Source: CAZPBC01 sp964584775
GTDB lineage: Bacteria; Chlamydiota; Chlamydiia; Chlamydiales; SLFE01
NCBI GenBank assembly: GCA_964584775.1
Contig: CAZPBC010000025.1
Location: 1-25,325, forward strand
DNA: 25,325 nucleotides
Direction: 5' to 3'
In this document: piece after piece, positions 1-7,379 of the stretch
How positions within the stretch are numbered: position 1 is the first letter of the stretch
Layout of the letters: each line of letters starts with the position of its first letter
Notes under the pieces: model-generated
Seen by the model: only the letters and a program-made list of their open reading frames with translations
Databases searched by the model: none
Told to the model about the DNA's origin: nothing
Position numbers and translations under genes: made by a program

Positions 1-997
1 TTCTACCCACTGTTTGCTTAAGGACACGTGTATCAACAATGTCTGTACCCTTTTTCTTGTAATGATTCTTTGTCTCTCTATCCCCTATCCACTTCATTGA
101 AAGAGGGTGATCATCTGTACCTTTAACTTGGCAATATCGAAATCTCACATCTGGAGCGTTCGGCCTACTAATGAGTTCTGGGAAGTACTTCTCTGCGTAT
201 ATTTTTGATTTTCCATTTGTCTTTCCAACACACTCTGCGTAAATCTTTCCCCATACACTGACACTTCTTCCATCATCTAAGTTAAAGAACTCTGAGTAGG
301 TTTTTGATAGTTTACTTCCTTGCTTCTCAGGTGGCCTTGGTCTCTTTCTTTCAACTGACCAATAGGGTTCTTTAACTCCCTCTCCCTTCGCAAAGACTTT
401 AGTCATCCATGAAGTCCATACCTCCCCCTGCTTCTCGTATTCAAAATAAACTCTATTTTCTGTGGGTCTAGAAAAGTAATCAGGCAGCTTATAGTGTGTC
501 CCTGTGCGATTGGGACCTGTCTTATCGAAAAAATAGCTGTATAAAGAACCATCGGCAAGTTGTACTTGAAATCCAGTCCACGCAGTGTTTAGCTTATTCG
601 TTTTTGCCGAAATCGTTCCTAAAGAACAGTTAGTTACTTCTGGGTTATCTTGAATGGAGGCCCAATGTCCTTTTGAGCTACTTGTCTTAAACTTTAAGAA
701 CATCGCCCCTGGCACATCAAACCAGTACTCTCCACTGTCAAAATAGAGAAGATGGGGGTCATAGTTGAACTGTGAGCCGTGAAAACGATTAATAATTAAT
801 TCAAGTTGGAGTGGCTCTGGACCAGGAGTAAAAGCTAACGGAACACTTTCGACATATTCTCCTGAGATCACATCTACATTATTGACAATTCCTGAAGGAA
901 TTCCTTCTGTGAGACATTGAGGTTTGTCGATTTGTCTACAATTTTCCTCAGCAAGAAGCGAGCCACAAAAAAATACGAGAATAATCCATGTTCGCAT
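1..997 (-). CDS. RHS/YD-repeat-like large surface protein, N-terminal part (runs off left edge)
   Basis: An open frame starts at ATG 995-997 on the minus strand and stays open for 332 codons to the window edge, so the C-terminus is missing. The start has a strong ribosome binding site (AGGAGG, 3-4 bases upstream). Residues 1-16 are a signal peptide (MRTWIILVFFCGSLLA). Next comes VNNVDVISGEYVESVPLAF followed by PGPEPLQLEL. This resembles the N-terminal entry segment of RHS/YD-repeat proteins, where a 'vnv.tG.....dl...gp.pL.l.R.y.s' pattern precedes the YD repeats. Many Tyr, Trp and Gly residues and alternating beta pattern fit a beta-rich secreted protein. No YD repeats are visible in the part present, so the family call rests on the N-terminal pattern and is moderate; that a real secreted protein is encoded is much surer. 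Confidence 0.6.
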   Translation of the reverse strand, partial: MRTWIILVFFCGSLLAEENCRQIDKPQCLTEGIPSGIVNNVDVISGEYVESVPLAFTPGPEPLQLELIINRFHGSQFNYDPHLLYFDSGEYWFDVPGAMFLKFKTSSSKGHWASIQDNPEVTNCSLGTISAKTNKLNTAWTGFQVQLADGSLYSYFFDKTGPNRTGTHYKLPDYFSRPTENRVYFEYEKQGEVWTSWMTKVFAKGEGVKEPYWSVERKRPRPPEKQGSKLSKTYSEFFNLDDGRSVSVWGKIYAECVGKTNGKSKIYAEKYFPELISRPNAPDVRFRYCQVKGTDDHPLSMKWIGDRETKNHYKKKGTDIVDTRVLKQTVGR

Positions 998-1395
998 AAG
1001 CCCTCCTGTAATGAAAATTTTTAATACTAAGAGAACTTTATGCGCAAGAAGAGTTTAACTTACCAGCAATTCACTCGTCTTCGCCACGCGTTTCTTTACA
1101 ACACAGTCATACAAAATTCAGAAACAATGATGCTTAGATGTTGACTCAGTTACAACATCTGATTAGTATAGAAAATCTTCTTCTGCGCACATGAGAGCCA
1201 ATTTATCAACACTCCAATGTAATCTATCTACCCACTTAGGCGCTGTGGGTAGATAGATTACATTCAGATCAAAATAAATGGAGTTTTGGGTTTTGCAATC
1301 CCTGAATTAGCATGGTCACTTCAAGCGCTAAAAAAATTTCAGCACTAGTGTGAAAAAGAAGCATGGGATTACACTTTTTCGAAAAGGAATTTCTC
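998..1395. other. Intergenic region between divergent genes
   Basis: These 398 bases separate the leftward RHS-like gene from the rightward small exported protein. They are A+T-rich and contain no convincing reading frame or RNA gene. The promoters of both flanking genes must lie here, but I see no clear -35/-10 pair. The one distinct structure is the perfect inverted repeat at 1216-1264, listed separately. Confidence 0.7.
1216..1264. repeat. Perfect 20-bp inverted repeat with 9-nt loop
   Basis: Bases 1216-1235 (AATGTAATCTATCTACCCAC) are the exact reverse complement of 1245-1264. The nine bases between them (1236-1244, TTAGGCGCT) do not pair. The stem is not G+C-rich and no T-run follows on either strand, so it does not look like an ordinary intrinsic terminator. 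It lies about 220 bases upstream of the RHS-like start and 130 upstream of the small exported protein. It could be a regulatory hairpin, a bidirectional site or the remnant of a small mobile element. Confidence 0.85.
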
Positions 1396-1908
1396 ATGCG
1401 TTTAGTTGTCTTATTTTGTTGTTTGATAGGAACTGTTCTCGGTTCAGAGATTGAGTACCGCGTCCCGCTCGGAGAGAGCTTTGTGACCATCCGCTTAGAT
1501 AGCGACTGGAGATTGGTGAAGGAAGAGATCACTGAGAAGGGATTGGAAGTGGTTTTTAAGGATGCCACAGGATATGGCTACCAATTTCAGGTGCAGGAAG
1601 GTTTCGTTTCACTTGAAGAGAAGCAGGGCGCAGATATCAAAAAGTTCAAAAATTATGTGGCTGGAGCCAAGCTTGTCGCTGACCGCTGGGTGAAGATGGG
1701 TGATGAGGCCCGCGCTAAGCACTTTCTAATGACCTACCGAAGCCGCTATGCGAACTCTTTCAATGCTTTTCTTTATGGGATGAGAAAAGGCCACTTTGTT
1801 GGAGTCCAGTTCTCCCCTAGAGATTTCAAGATGAAACTCGGTGAAGAGAGTAAAGAGGTGATAGAGAGAGTGGTCACAGATCAGTTTGCACGGGTGGAAG
1901 TGCAATAA
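1396..1908 (+). CDS. Small exported protein of unknown function
   Basis: This 170-residue protein begins with a typical signal peptide (MRLVVLFCCLIGTVLGS), cut probably after the Gly-Ser at about residue 17. The frame could open 33 bases earlier at 1363, but ATG 1396 has an AAGGA ribosome binding site seven bases upstream and puts the signal peptide at the N-terminus, so I chose it. The mature part is soluble, charged and rich in short beta-strand-like stretches, with several aromatic residues. I see no catalytic motif and do not recognise a family. It converges on the PEGA lipoprotein gene and shares its terminator hairpin. Its product probably works in the periplasm or at the envelope. Confidence 0.75.
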   Translation: MRLVVLFCCLIGTVLGSEIEYRVPLGESFVTIRLDSDWRLVKEEITEKGLEVVFKDATGYGYQFQVQEGFVSLEEKQGADIKKFKNYVAGAKLVADRWVKMGDEARAKHFLMTYRSRYANSFNAFLYGMRKGHFVGVQFSPRDFKMKLGEESKEVIERVVTDQFARVEVQ

Positions 1909-1909
1909 A

Positions 1910-1943
1910 AAACACCGCTATTCGAGGTGGAAGAGCGGTGTTT
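1910..1943. terminator. Bidirectional intrinsic terminator
   Basis: A 10-bp perfect stem (AAACACCGCT at 1910-1919 pairs with AGCGGTGTTT at 1934-1943) surrounds a 14-base loop. It sits between two convergent stop codons (1906-1908 plus strand; 1957-1959 minus strand). The A-run before the stem acts as a U-run when read leftward, and TTT ends the stem when read rightward, so it can serve both genes. Confidence 0.75.
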
Positions 1944-1956
1944 AGATGATTTAAGA

Positions 1957-2424
1957 TTACTTGGTCGCGACGAGTTGTCCGATCTTTTCCCAAGAAGGGT
2001 CGACATCGTTCACAAGGCGGACAGTCAGGAACTCATCTGAGCTGCTGTCAGCTTTCGCGAGGCATGGGTTCACGTCATCTGGTGTAAGGCGGTAAAGAGA
2101 ACCCGTTGCTACGTCGACAGCGATTCCAATAATTCCACCAAAAACCACGTTTCCTACGAGCCATGCAGAAGCAGTAGGAACAAGGGTTGTCTCATAAGAC
2201 TCATATCCAGGAAGTTCAATACACACTTGGTGAGACTCACGGCGTGCAAGAGCGATCTTTGCAGGAGTGCGGCCCACTTGACGTCCATCGATGATAATGT
2301 TCGCATTCGAAGGCTCTGAGAGAAAGCAGACTTTTTGGGTCGGTCCGTTCACTAGAGTCGCACAGCTTGTTGTTAGAGAAGCAATTACAGTTAAGAAAAT
2401 CGTATTAACAAATGTTTTTTTCAT
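1957..2424 (-). CDS. PEGA-domain lipoprotein
   Basis: A 155-residue protein with a lipoprotein signal peptide: MKK, a hydrophobic stretch, then the lipobox LTTSC, giving lipidated Cys near residue 21. Residues about 33-75 match the PEGA domain, a beta-sandwich of surface and envelope proteins: V-F-L-S-E-P-S-N-A-x-I-x-I-D-G-R-x-V-G-x-T-P, then a C-I-E-L-P-G-Y-E segment. Residues about 85-110 are hydrophobic and Gly-rich (WLVGNVVFGGIIGIAVDVATG), ending in a segment common in short PEGA lipoproteins ('atGslyrLtPd'). It is probably anchored in an envelope membrane, partner unknown. The ribosome binding site (AAAAAGGAGA) is strong and a good promoter lies upstream. Confidence 0.85.
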   Translation of the reverse strand: MKKTFVNTIFLTVIASLTTSCATLVNGPTQKVCFLSEPSNANIIIDGRQVGRTPAKIALARRESHQVCIELPGYESYETTLVPTASAWLVGNVVFGGIIGIAVDVATGSLYRLTPDDVNPCLAKADSSSDEFLTVRLVNDVDPSWEKIGQLVATK

Positions 2425-2458
2425 AAAAAATCTCCTTTTTATTAATTAGAGCGCGGAA

Positions 2459-2487
2459 AGTATGCCACATTAGTTCGCTTTTATCAA
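2459..2487 (-). promoter_or_regulatory. Probable sigma-70-type promoter of the PEGA lipoprotein gene
   Basis: Read on the minus strand: TTGATA (2482-2487) as -35, a 17-base spacer, and CATACT (2459-2464) as -10. The -35 fits consensus at 5 of 6 positions and the -10 at 4 of 6, with ideal spacing. The start codon follows about 35 bases downstream. Confidence 0.5.
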
Positions 2488-2556
2488 GAAATGTAAAGGT
2501 CATGTTGACGAAAAGCGGGTCCTTTGAGAGAGTGAGAAAAAAAAAGGAGTCCCCCC

Positions 2557-4137
2557 ATGCAGAAGTTTCTCGTGAAGAGTTTCATGGCAGCTGCTTTGAT
2601 CGTGCCGTTTCTTGGTCAGGCTATTCAGCAGGATGGTCCCTACTATATATGGGAAAAGGCGCATCGGAAGGAGTTGGATGCCGATGAGAAGAGCGTCAGC
2701 GAGAAGCTTGTAGAGCTTGAGAAGAAGCATGGAAAGAAACCCAACATCATTTATATCCTCGCAGACGATGTGGGTTGGGGAGAGCTCGGCTGCTACGGTG
2801 GAGGAAAGGTCCGTGGGACGCCCACACCTGTTCTCGATCAGATGGCCTCTGAAGGAATGAAGATGCTCTCTTCCTACTCTGAGCCCTCTTGCACCCCTTC
2901 ACGGATTGCGATCATGACAGGACGTCATCCCTTTAGAACGGGGGTCTCAGGAGTCTACTGGCCAGGAAATGAGACAGGCCTTCCCACAGAGGAAGTGATG
3001 ATTCCTCAGCTCCTCTCTGAAGCTGGTTACGACACTGCTATGTGGGGAAAGTGGCACTTAGGTGAAGCAGAAAAGTATGCCCCTGAAAAGCGCGGCTTCG
3101 ATTATGCCCTCTACACTGTGTTCAACGGAGCTCCTTTTATCTGGGAAGACAATGATGCGATCTATGACCGAGAGACGATTGCTGGAAACGGGATGTTCTA
3201 CGACTATCCAGGCTCTGAGAAGTACAAAGAGCTCTATGGAATTGAGATCGAAGGCATCTACGAAGGAGAAAAAGGCAAGGGCCGGAAAGAAATTGCAAAA
3301 GTCAGCAGCAAAAATATGGAAGTGCTTGAAGACAAATCTACTGAAGGCATTGTCAAATACATCAAAGAGCATGCGAACTCAGACAAGCCCTTCTTTATCT
3401 ATTGGGCAACGCTCACACAGCAGCTTGCTAGCTCTCCAAAACAGTTTCGGCATAAGGAGGGAATTGACTCTCGCAATAACCAAGCCGCACAGCTTGCTCA
3501 GCACAACCGCAATCTAGAAACCATTCTCAATACACTCCATGAAGAGAAGATCCATGAGAACACCCTTGTAGTGTGGATCAGCGACAATGGCCCAATGTAC
3601 GCCTTCTGGCCCAACTCTGGATACTCTTGGCTCAAAGGAGGAAAGGGACAGGTTTACGAAGGCGGTGTCCGCGTTCCAGGGATTGCTTGGTGGCCTGGCA
3701 TGATTGAACCGGGACAAGATCCTCTTGACCTCATTCAAATGACAGACCTCTTCACGACCGCTGCACGCCTTGGGGGTGTGACAGACAAGATTCCTGATGA
3801 CCGCGTCATTGATGGTATTGACCAAACAGCGCTTCTCTTAGAAGGAGAGGGACACTCTCATCGCAACTACATGTTCATTTACAATGGGAATGATCTTGGA
3901 GCCATGCGCATCAATGAGATGAAGATTTTGATCAAAGGAATCGGAGGAAGCATTCCTGAGTTAGAGGTTTACAACATCTCACGCGATCCCTGTGAGCGCT
4001 ATGGCGAGCTCTATCCCTACCTTTGGATGGTGCAGCCAGCACAGAATTTCTACAACAGCCACATGGCGATGATCAAGAAGTTTCCCAACCGCAAACCAGA
4101 TACTGAGGAAGTTAAACTTGGCGGCCCGCACGATTAA
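2557..4137 (+). CDS. Sulfatase (arylsulfatase family), exported
   Basis: This 526-residue protein hydrolyses sulfate esters. It starts at ATG 2557 with a strong AAAAGGAG site and a signal peptide (residues 1-22). After a charged linker, the sulfatase fold opens with PNIIYILADDVGWGELGCYG at 62-81, which holds the metal-binding Asp70-Asp71. The active-site signature CTPSR is at 112-116; Cys112 is the residue the family converts to formylglycine. GRHPFRTG, MWGKWHLG and ISDNGP supply further metal- and sulfate-binding residues. The length is normal. A formylglycine-generating enzyme is encoded nearby at 5183-6181, so activation in cis is plausible. The natural substrate cannot be read from sequence; host glycans or sulfolipids are possible. 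Its stop codon overlaps that of the convergent FadL-like gene in a TTAA. Confidence 0.95.
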   Translation: MQKFLVKSFMAAALIVPFLGQAIQQDGPYYIWEKAHRKELDADEKSVSEKLVELEKKHGKKPNIIYILADDVGWGELGCYGGGKVRGTPTPVLDQMASEGMKMLSSYSEPSCTPSRIAIMTGRHPFRTGVSGVYWPGNETGLPTEEVMIPQLLSEAGYDTAMWGKWHLGEAEKYAPEKRGFDYALYTVFNGAPFIWEDNDAIYDRETIAGNGMFYDYPGSEKYKELYGIEIEGIYEGEKGKGRKEIAKVSSKNMEVLEDKSTEGIVKYIKEHANSDKPFFIYWATLTQQLASSPKQFRHKEGIDSRNNQAAQLAQHNRNLETILNTLHEEKIHENTLVVWISDNGPMYAFWPNSGYSWLKGGKGQVYEGGVRVPGIAWWPGMIEPGQDPLDLIQMTDLFTTAARLGGVTDKIPDDRVIDGIDQTALLLEGEGHSHRNYMFIYNGNDLGAMRINEMKILIKGIGGSIPELEVYNISRDPCERYGELYPYLWMVQPAQNFYNSHMAMIKKFPNRKPDTEEVKLGGPHD

Positions 4138-4538
4138 AAGCGGCGGGCAAAGGTAACGTTGAAGAAGTAGGCGTTGTTGGCAGGATAGTGGCCTTGGACG
4201 ATTGGATTCTCCATCTTGTTTTTCCCAAAATTGAGAAACTCGAACGCTGTACCCACTGTGGTACAGCGGTCCCATTCATAGAGAATCCCTGCACCGATCC
4301 GGTATTGCTGATCGAGAGGAAGGTCGGTGACCATGAGTTGCCCACCTAGGAGAACCTCATTGCAAGGAAGAAACGCCATTCCCGCAGGGTTAAAGTAAGC
4401 GGTAGAAGCGTCATTTGCAATTGCTGCTTGCCCCACACCCGCAAAGCCCATTCCAGGGGTACCCACTTCAATGAGTTGCATCCCACCAGCGAAGAGAGAG
4501 GCAGGGAGAAAGAGGGAGAAAAAAAGCGTTTTTTTCAT
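4134..4538 (-). CDS. Internally deleted FadL/OmpP1-type outer-membrane porin
   Basis: At 134 residues this is about a third of the normal 400-plus of the FadL family (long-chain fatty acid or aromatic hydrocarbon porins). Residues 1-18 are a signal peptide. Residues 19-60 match the family N-terminal hatch (GTPGMGFAGVGQAAIANDAS, then YFNPAGMAFLP). Residues about 72-134 match the C-terminal strands instead: PLDQQYRIGAGILYEWD, FEFLNFG, then HYPANNAYFF and a final Phe. The strands between are missing and the frame is kept, so an in-frame deletion near residue 70 is likely. I chose ATG 4538 over 4562 because it begins the signal peptide. The ribosome binding site is weak. It is probably non-functional as a channel. 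Confidence 0.7.
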   Translation of the reverse strand: MKKTLFFSLFLPASLFAGGMQLIEVGTPGMGFAGVGQAAIANDASTAYFNPAGMAFLPCNEVLLGGQLMVTDLPLDQQYRIGAGILYEWDRCTTVGTAFEFLNFGKNKMENPIVQGHYPANNAYFFNVTFARRF

Positions 4539-4550
4539 ATACTGCCCACA

Positions 4551-5204
4551 ATGCGTGTTCAAAAGAGAGTTGTACTATACCTGATTGTCGCTCTATTTGC
4601 CTACTCCCCACTGAGTGCTTCGCTGCGCAAAGGAAGCACTGAGTTCTGGGGGGAAGCGATCGGGATCCGGCCGATCGTTCCCAAGTGGGACTTCACGATC
4701 ATGACGAATCAACGCTTCGATATCATCAACAACGAACTCTTTTTTGTTTCTGGAGAGTATGGTTGGATCTACCACGCCTCAAAATGTTTTCAGATCGTTC
4801 CTTCACTCAGGATCATCCGTGTGAAAGATGAGCAGGATTGGGTGACAGATCTCAATCCACGCATTTCGATGACCTGGTCCAGCCAGTGGAGGAAGTGGAA
4901 ATACTTCATCCGTCAACGCATTGAGTACCGCACGCTCGACAACCGTCCGATCTACCGTCCCCGTTTCAAGGTAGCGTTTCCTTTTGAGATCCCTCTCATC
5001 CACTTCACGCCCTACTTTGCTGAGGAGTTTTACATTGAGAAGGGATTCAAGTTTGAGCAGAACCGCTTTCTTTTCTCCTTAGAGCGTCAATTCACAGAGC
5101 ACTTCAAGACCAAGCTGGGTTACATGATGCGCTTTAAGCGTGAGTTCACGAGAAACTGGCAGAAGGATGACATCCTTCTTTTCTATTTAACTTTTTCCTT
5201 ATGA
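4551..5204 (+). CDS. DUF2490-type outer-membrane barrel protein
   Basis: A 217-residue exported protein. The frame opens earlier (4428), but ATG 4551 directly precedes a signal peptide (MRVQKRVVLYLIVALFAYSPLSA) and is the better start. The mature part is made of alternating beta strands with the pattern of DUF2490: RQRIEYR, then RPRFKVAFPFEIP, TPYFAEEFY, QNRFLFSLERQF, KLGYMMRFKRE, and a last strand DDILLFYLTFSL ending near the C-terminus. DUF2490 proteins are predicted small outer-membrane barrels of unknown role. Only 12 bases separate this start from the divergent FadL-like start, so its promoter must lie inside that gene or upstream. The last 22 bases overlap the convergent FGE gene. Confidence 0.75.
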   Translation: MRVQKRVVLYLIVALFAYSPLSASLRKGSTEFWGEAIGIRPIVPKWDFTIMTNQRFDIINNELFFVSGEYGWIYHASKCFQIVPSLRIIRVKDEQDWVTDLNPRISMTWSSQWRKWKYFIRQRIEYRTLDNRPIYRPRFKVAFPFEIPLIHFTPYFAEEFYIEKGFKFEQNRFLFSLERQFTEHFKTKLGYMMRFKREFTRNWQKDDILLFYLTFSL

Positions 5205-6181
5205 GCCACACAGCGGAAGCCTGAGTGACAGAGGCTCGTTGTTGGACTCGTTTTCATCCTAGCTGAGACCCGGTAGCCGGTGCAGTAGCTTCGGTGACAG
5301 AGAAACGACCCCCCTCGCTGGACGCGTTTTGGAACGTTCGGCTCACTGGGGTCAAAGCTGCTTTCAGGCCCTTTGGGGTTAAGCGCGACTTTTCCACGAT
5401 AGGTATCGGGACGGTACCAATCGGCACACCATTGCCAGACGTTGCCCGTCATATCATAGAGACCGTACCCGTTCGGAGAATACGTTTTCACAGGTGTCGT
5501 TGCAAAATCTGTTTTCTCACTCTTGTGAGGGAACTCCCCGATCCAGATATTGCAGCAGGGTTTATCGTCATTTGGCTCTACATCTCCCCAAGCGTACGAC
5601 TGCGCTTCGCGCCCTCCACGCGCGGCAAACTCCCACTCTGCCTCCGTCGGAAGCTCCTTTCCTGCCCACTCAGCGTAAGCCACCGCATCCTCCCAGGAGA
5701 CCTGCACGACAGGGTGGTCCTCTTTCCCTTCAATGGAGCTACCAGGTCCATAAGGCGCTCTCCAATTCGTTCCAGGAACCCAATCCCACCAAGCGACTGC
5801 GCTCGCAAGCGGCACCGGCTTTGAAGGAGGACGGAAGACCAGAGAAGCAGGAACCAAAATCTCTTTCGGTGGAGGCGGAGTGCCTGGAGGCAGTTGAGCA
5901 AGGATCTCTTCGAGCGGGGGTGGGCGCTCGGCCGTCGTCACGTACCCAGTCGCATCCACGAACTGACGGAACTCACGGTTTGTGACGGGGGTGGTATCCA
6001 TATAGAAGCCACTGACCTCCACAAGGTGCTGGGGCCTTTCATCAGGACGTCCCTCCCCTTTCGCATCTCCCATGAGGAACTTCCCTCCTGGGATCCACTG
6101 CATTCCTTCAGGGGGTGTTCCCATCAAAATTGAAAAACAGCTGACAAAAAGAAATAAAAGACGCAATCGCTCCTCCAACAC
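5183..6181 (-). CDS. Formylglycine-generating enzyme (sulfatase-modifying factor family)
   Basis: A 332-residue protein of the FGE/SUMF1 family, which oxidises the Cys of a CxPSR motif in sulfatases to formylglycine. The fold starts with MQWIPGGKFLMGD, then YMDTTPVTNREFRQFV, HPVVQVSWEDAVAYAEWAG, LPTEAEWEFAARGG, YGLYDMTGNVWQWCADWY and RGGSFLCHRSYCTGYRVSAR. The two catalytic, copper-binding cysteines of the family are present as Cys295 and Cys300, with the expected CX4C spacing. An N-terminal hydrophobic segment suggests export, which fits an exported sulfatase. A Pro-rich insertion lies at about 87-125. The start is GTG 6181, but the GGAGGAG motif lies just downstream of it, so TTG 6164-6166 may be the true start. 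Confidence 0.92.
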   Translation of the reverse strand: MLEERLRLLFLFVSCFSILMGTPPEGMQWIPGGKFLMGDAKGEGRPDERPQHLVEVSGFYMDTTPVTNREFRQFVDATGYVTTAERPPPLEEILAQLPPGTPPPPKEILVPASLVFRPPSKPVPLASAVAWWDWVPGTNWRAPYGPGSSIEGKEDHPVVQVSWEDAVAYAEWAGKELPTEAEWEFAARGGREAQSYAWGDVEPNDDKPCCNIWIGEFPHKSEKTDFATTPVKTYSPNGYGLYDMTGNVWQWCADWYRPDTYRGKVALNPKGPESSFDPSEPNVPKRVQRGGSFLCHRSYCTGYRVSARMKTSPTTSLCHSGFRCVAHKEKVK

Positions 6182-6221
6182 TTTTTAAAAACTGAGTGTA
6201 CGAGGAGCGAAAGATTTTTTG

Positions 6222-7181
6222 CTAGGTGAGTCTTAGAAATCGTCCAGCCACGGAAGCAGCTCCCGCAACGGCTCCACCTGCAGCACTGGCTGCGCTGATC
6301 ACCTTCCATGAGCCATTTGGAACTTCAGAGTCTTTAGTGAACACATCTAAAAATGGGCTTCGTGAAATCAAGGTTATATCGGAATCTCCACCACTAGAGT
6401 CCTTAAGTTGAGTTGCCTTTATTAGATCCTCTTCTCTCACCGGAAGAGCAATCACTCGACACTCCTCTTTTGTACGAACAACCACATAGAGAGTATCTAC
6501 TCCCATCACGGCAAATTCCATACTCTCAAAAAACCGAAGCTTGGGCTCAATAGTATGAATCGCTTTTGAACTGTTTTCAATAAGGAACAGTTTACCCTGC
6601 TTAGTGATGACTGTCGTCCAATTTTGAGAACAGTACGAAGAGACTATAGACCCAAAGTCAAAGACTTTTCTATCCACCGCGCTAGACTTCTCAAATTCAA
6701 GAATGAGTCTTGTAGAGTCATTTCTACATAATAAATATTCCGTAATAGCACTGGGCTTTTTTTCTGTTTGATAAGCAATGTACTCACGATCTTTCTCAGA
6801 CAGCTCACGAGAAATATCCCTAGGCTCATCTAACTCTTCTGCCTCATACTCACTGTTGAATTGTTCTACGCTATAGATTCCGAAACGCGAGACATTGCTA
6901 ACAGGAATTTCATGTACATCTTGCTGAATATCTTGAGCATCATAGATGACTAGCTCTATCGTTGATCTTCTCATACGGACTTGTAGGTCACAACCCAAAG
7001 GAATCCCATAGGACTGAGTAGAGTATTGAGTTGCTTCTCTTAATGTGCCTATCACACGCTCAAAGTCGAAGTATTCAAACAAAGGTTCCTCAATTTGAGG
7101 TTTTCTGCCTGCAGTTGGCATTGCAGCATTTTGAGTTTCTGCAAAATCATCTATAGGTCTTCTTTCTACAACACTTAGCAT
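6222..7181 (-). CDS. Unknown protein, paralogue of 7380-8276, with Gly/Ala-rich C-terminal tail
   Basis: A 319-residue protein of no family I recognise, starting at ATG 7181 after a strong AAGGAGAT site. Its central part aligns with the gene at 7380-8276: WTTVITKQGKLFLIEN here against WTTVVSKKEKLFVVNN there, and DTLYVVVRTKEECRVIALP against DTLYAVVRTEEEFRVVVLS. The pattern is alternating short beta strands with no catalytic motif. The C-terminus is a small-residue, moderately hydrophobic segment (ISAASAAGGAVAGAASVAG) followed by basic residues, as in membrane-inserting tails. There is no signal peptide. It shares a 71-bp leader with its paralogue and lies downstream of an ankyrin-SET gene, so it may be a secreted effector; that is inference only. 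Codon use is A+T-richer than in the housekeeping genes. Confidence 0.75.
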   Translation of the reverse strand: MLSVVERRPIDDFAETQNAAMPTAGRKPQIEEPLFEYFDFERVIGTLREATQYSTQSYGIPLGCDLQVRMRRSTIELVIYDAQDIQQDVHEIPVSNVSRFGIYSVEQFNSEYEAEELDEPRDISRELSEKDREYIAYQTEKKPSAITEYLLCRNDSTRLILEFEKSSAVDRKVFDFGSIVSSYCSQNWTTVITKQGKLFLIENSSKAIHTIEPKLRFFESMEFAVMGVDTLYVVVRTKEECRVIALPVREEDLIKATQLKDSSGGDSDITLISRSPFLDVFTKDSEVPNGSWKVISAASAAGGAVAGAASVAGRFLRLT

Positions 7182-7185
7182 TATT

Positions 7186-7256
7186 ATCTCCTTATTATGT
7201 GAATGAGTGGGAAGAAGTGTAATGAAGCAAAGTTAAGAAATTTTAAAGAAGAAGAA
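7186..7256 (-). repeat. Duplicated leader, copy 2 (upstream of the 319-residue protein)
   Basis: This 71-base segment aligns without gaps to 8281-8351. The first 25 bases (7186-7210) and last 28 (7229-7256) are identical in both copies; the 18 between have diverged, giving 60 of 71 matches by my count. It includes the ribosome binding site (AAGGAGAT) of the downstream gene and ends a few bases from a stop codon upstream, just as copy 1 does. Confidence 0.9.
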
Positions 7257-7262
7257 AAATGA

Positions 7263-7364
7263 CTAAAAATCAGATTCCCAACTTATGAGGTTTCTAAAGG
7301 TAGACAGACCCATCACTACATACCCCTTCTCAAAGACTCCGAGGAAAGAATGAATGTACGTGGG
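7263..7364 (-). pseudogene. Relic of a second ankyrin-SET-protein C-terminus
   Basis: Between a TGA (7365-7367) and a TAG (7263-7265) on the minus strand, 33 codons read PTYIHSFLGVFEKGYVVMGL and on to SDF. This lines up with residues 457-477 of the ankyrin-SET protein (RYPNLIQFFLVAFEKGYVQLGL). At DNA level 18 bases are identical (7318-7335 and 8520-8537). The stop of the relic sits about 7 bases from leader copy 2, in the same arrangement as the intact SET gene and leader copy 1. There is no start codon or ribosome binding site. I read it as the remains of a duplicated gene. Confidence 0.7.
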
Positions 7365-7379
7365 TCAAGAAAATTTTTA

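Noticed and set aside
2500..2556. TTGACG at 2505-2510 as a -35 for the sulfatase gene
   Set aside because: No acceptable -10 lies 16-18 bases downstream; the match is isolated.
5294..5985. Two plus-strand frames of 163 and 176 codons
   Set aside because: Both oppose the FGE gene, which has its full set of family motifs.
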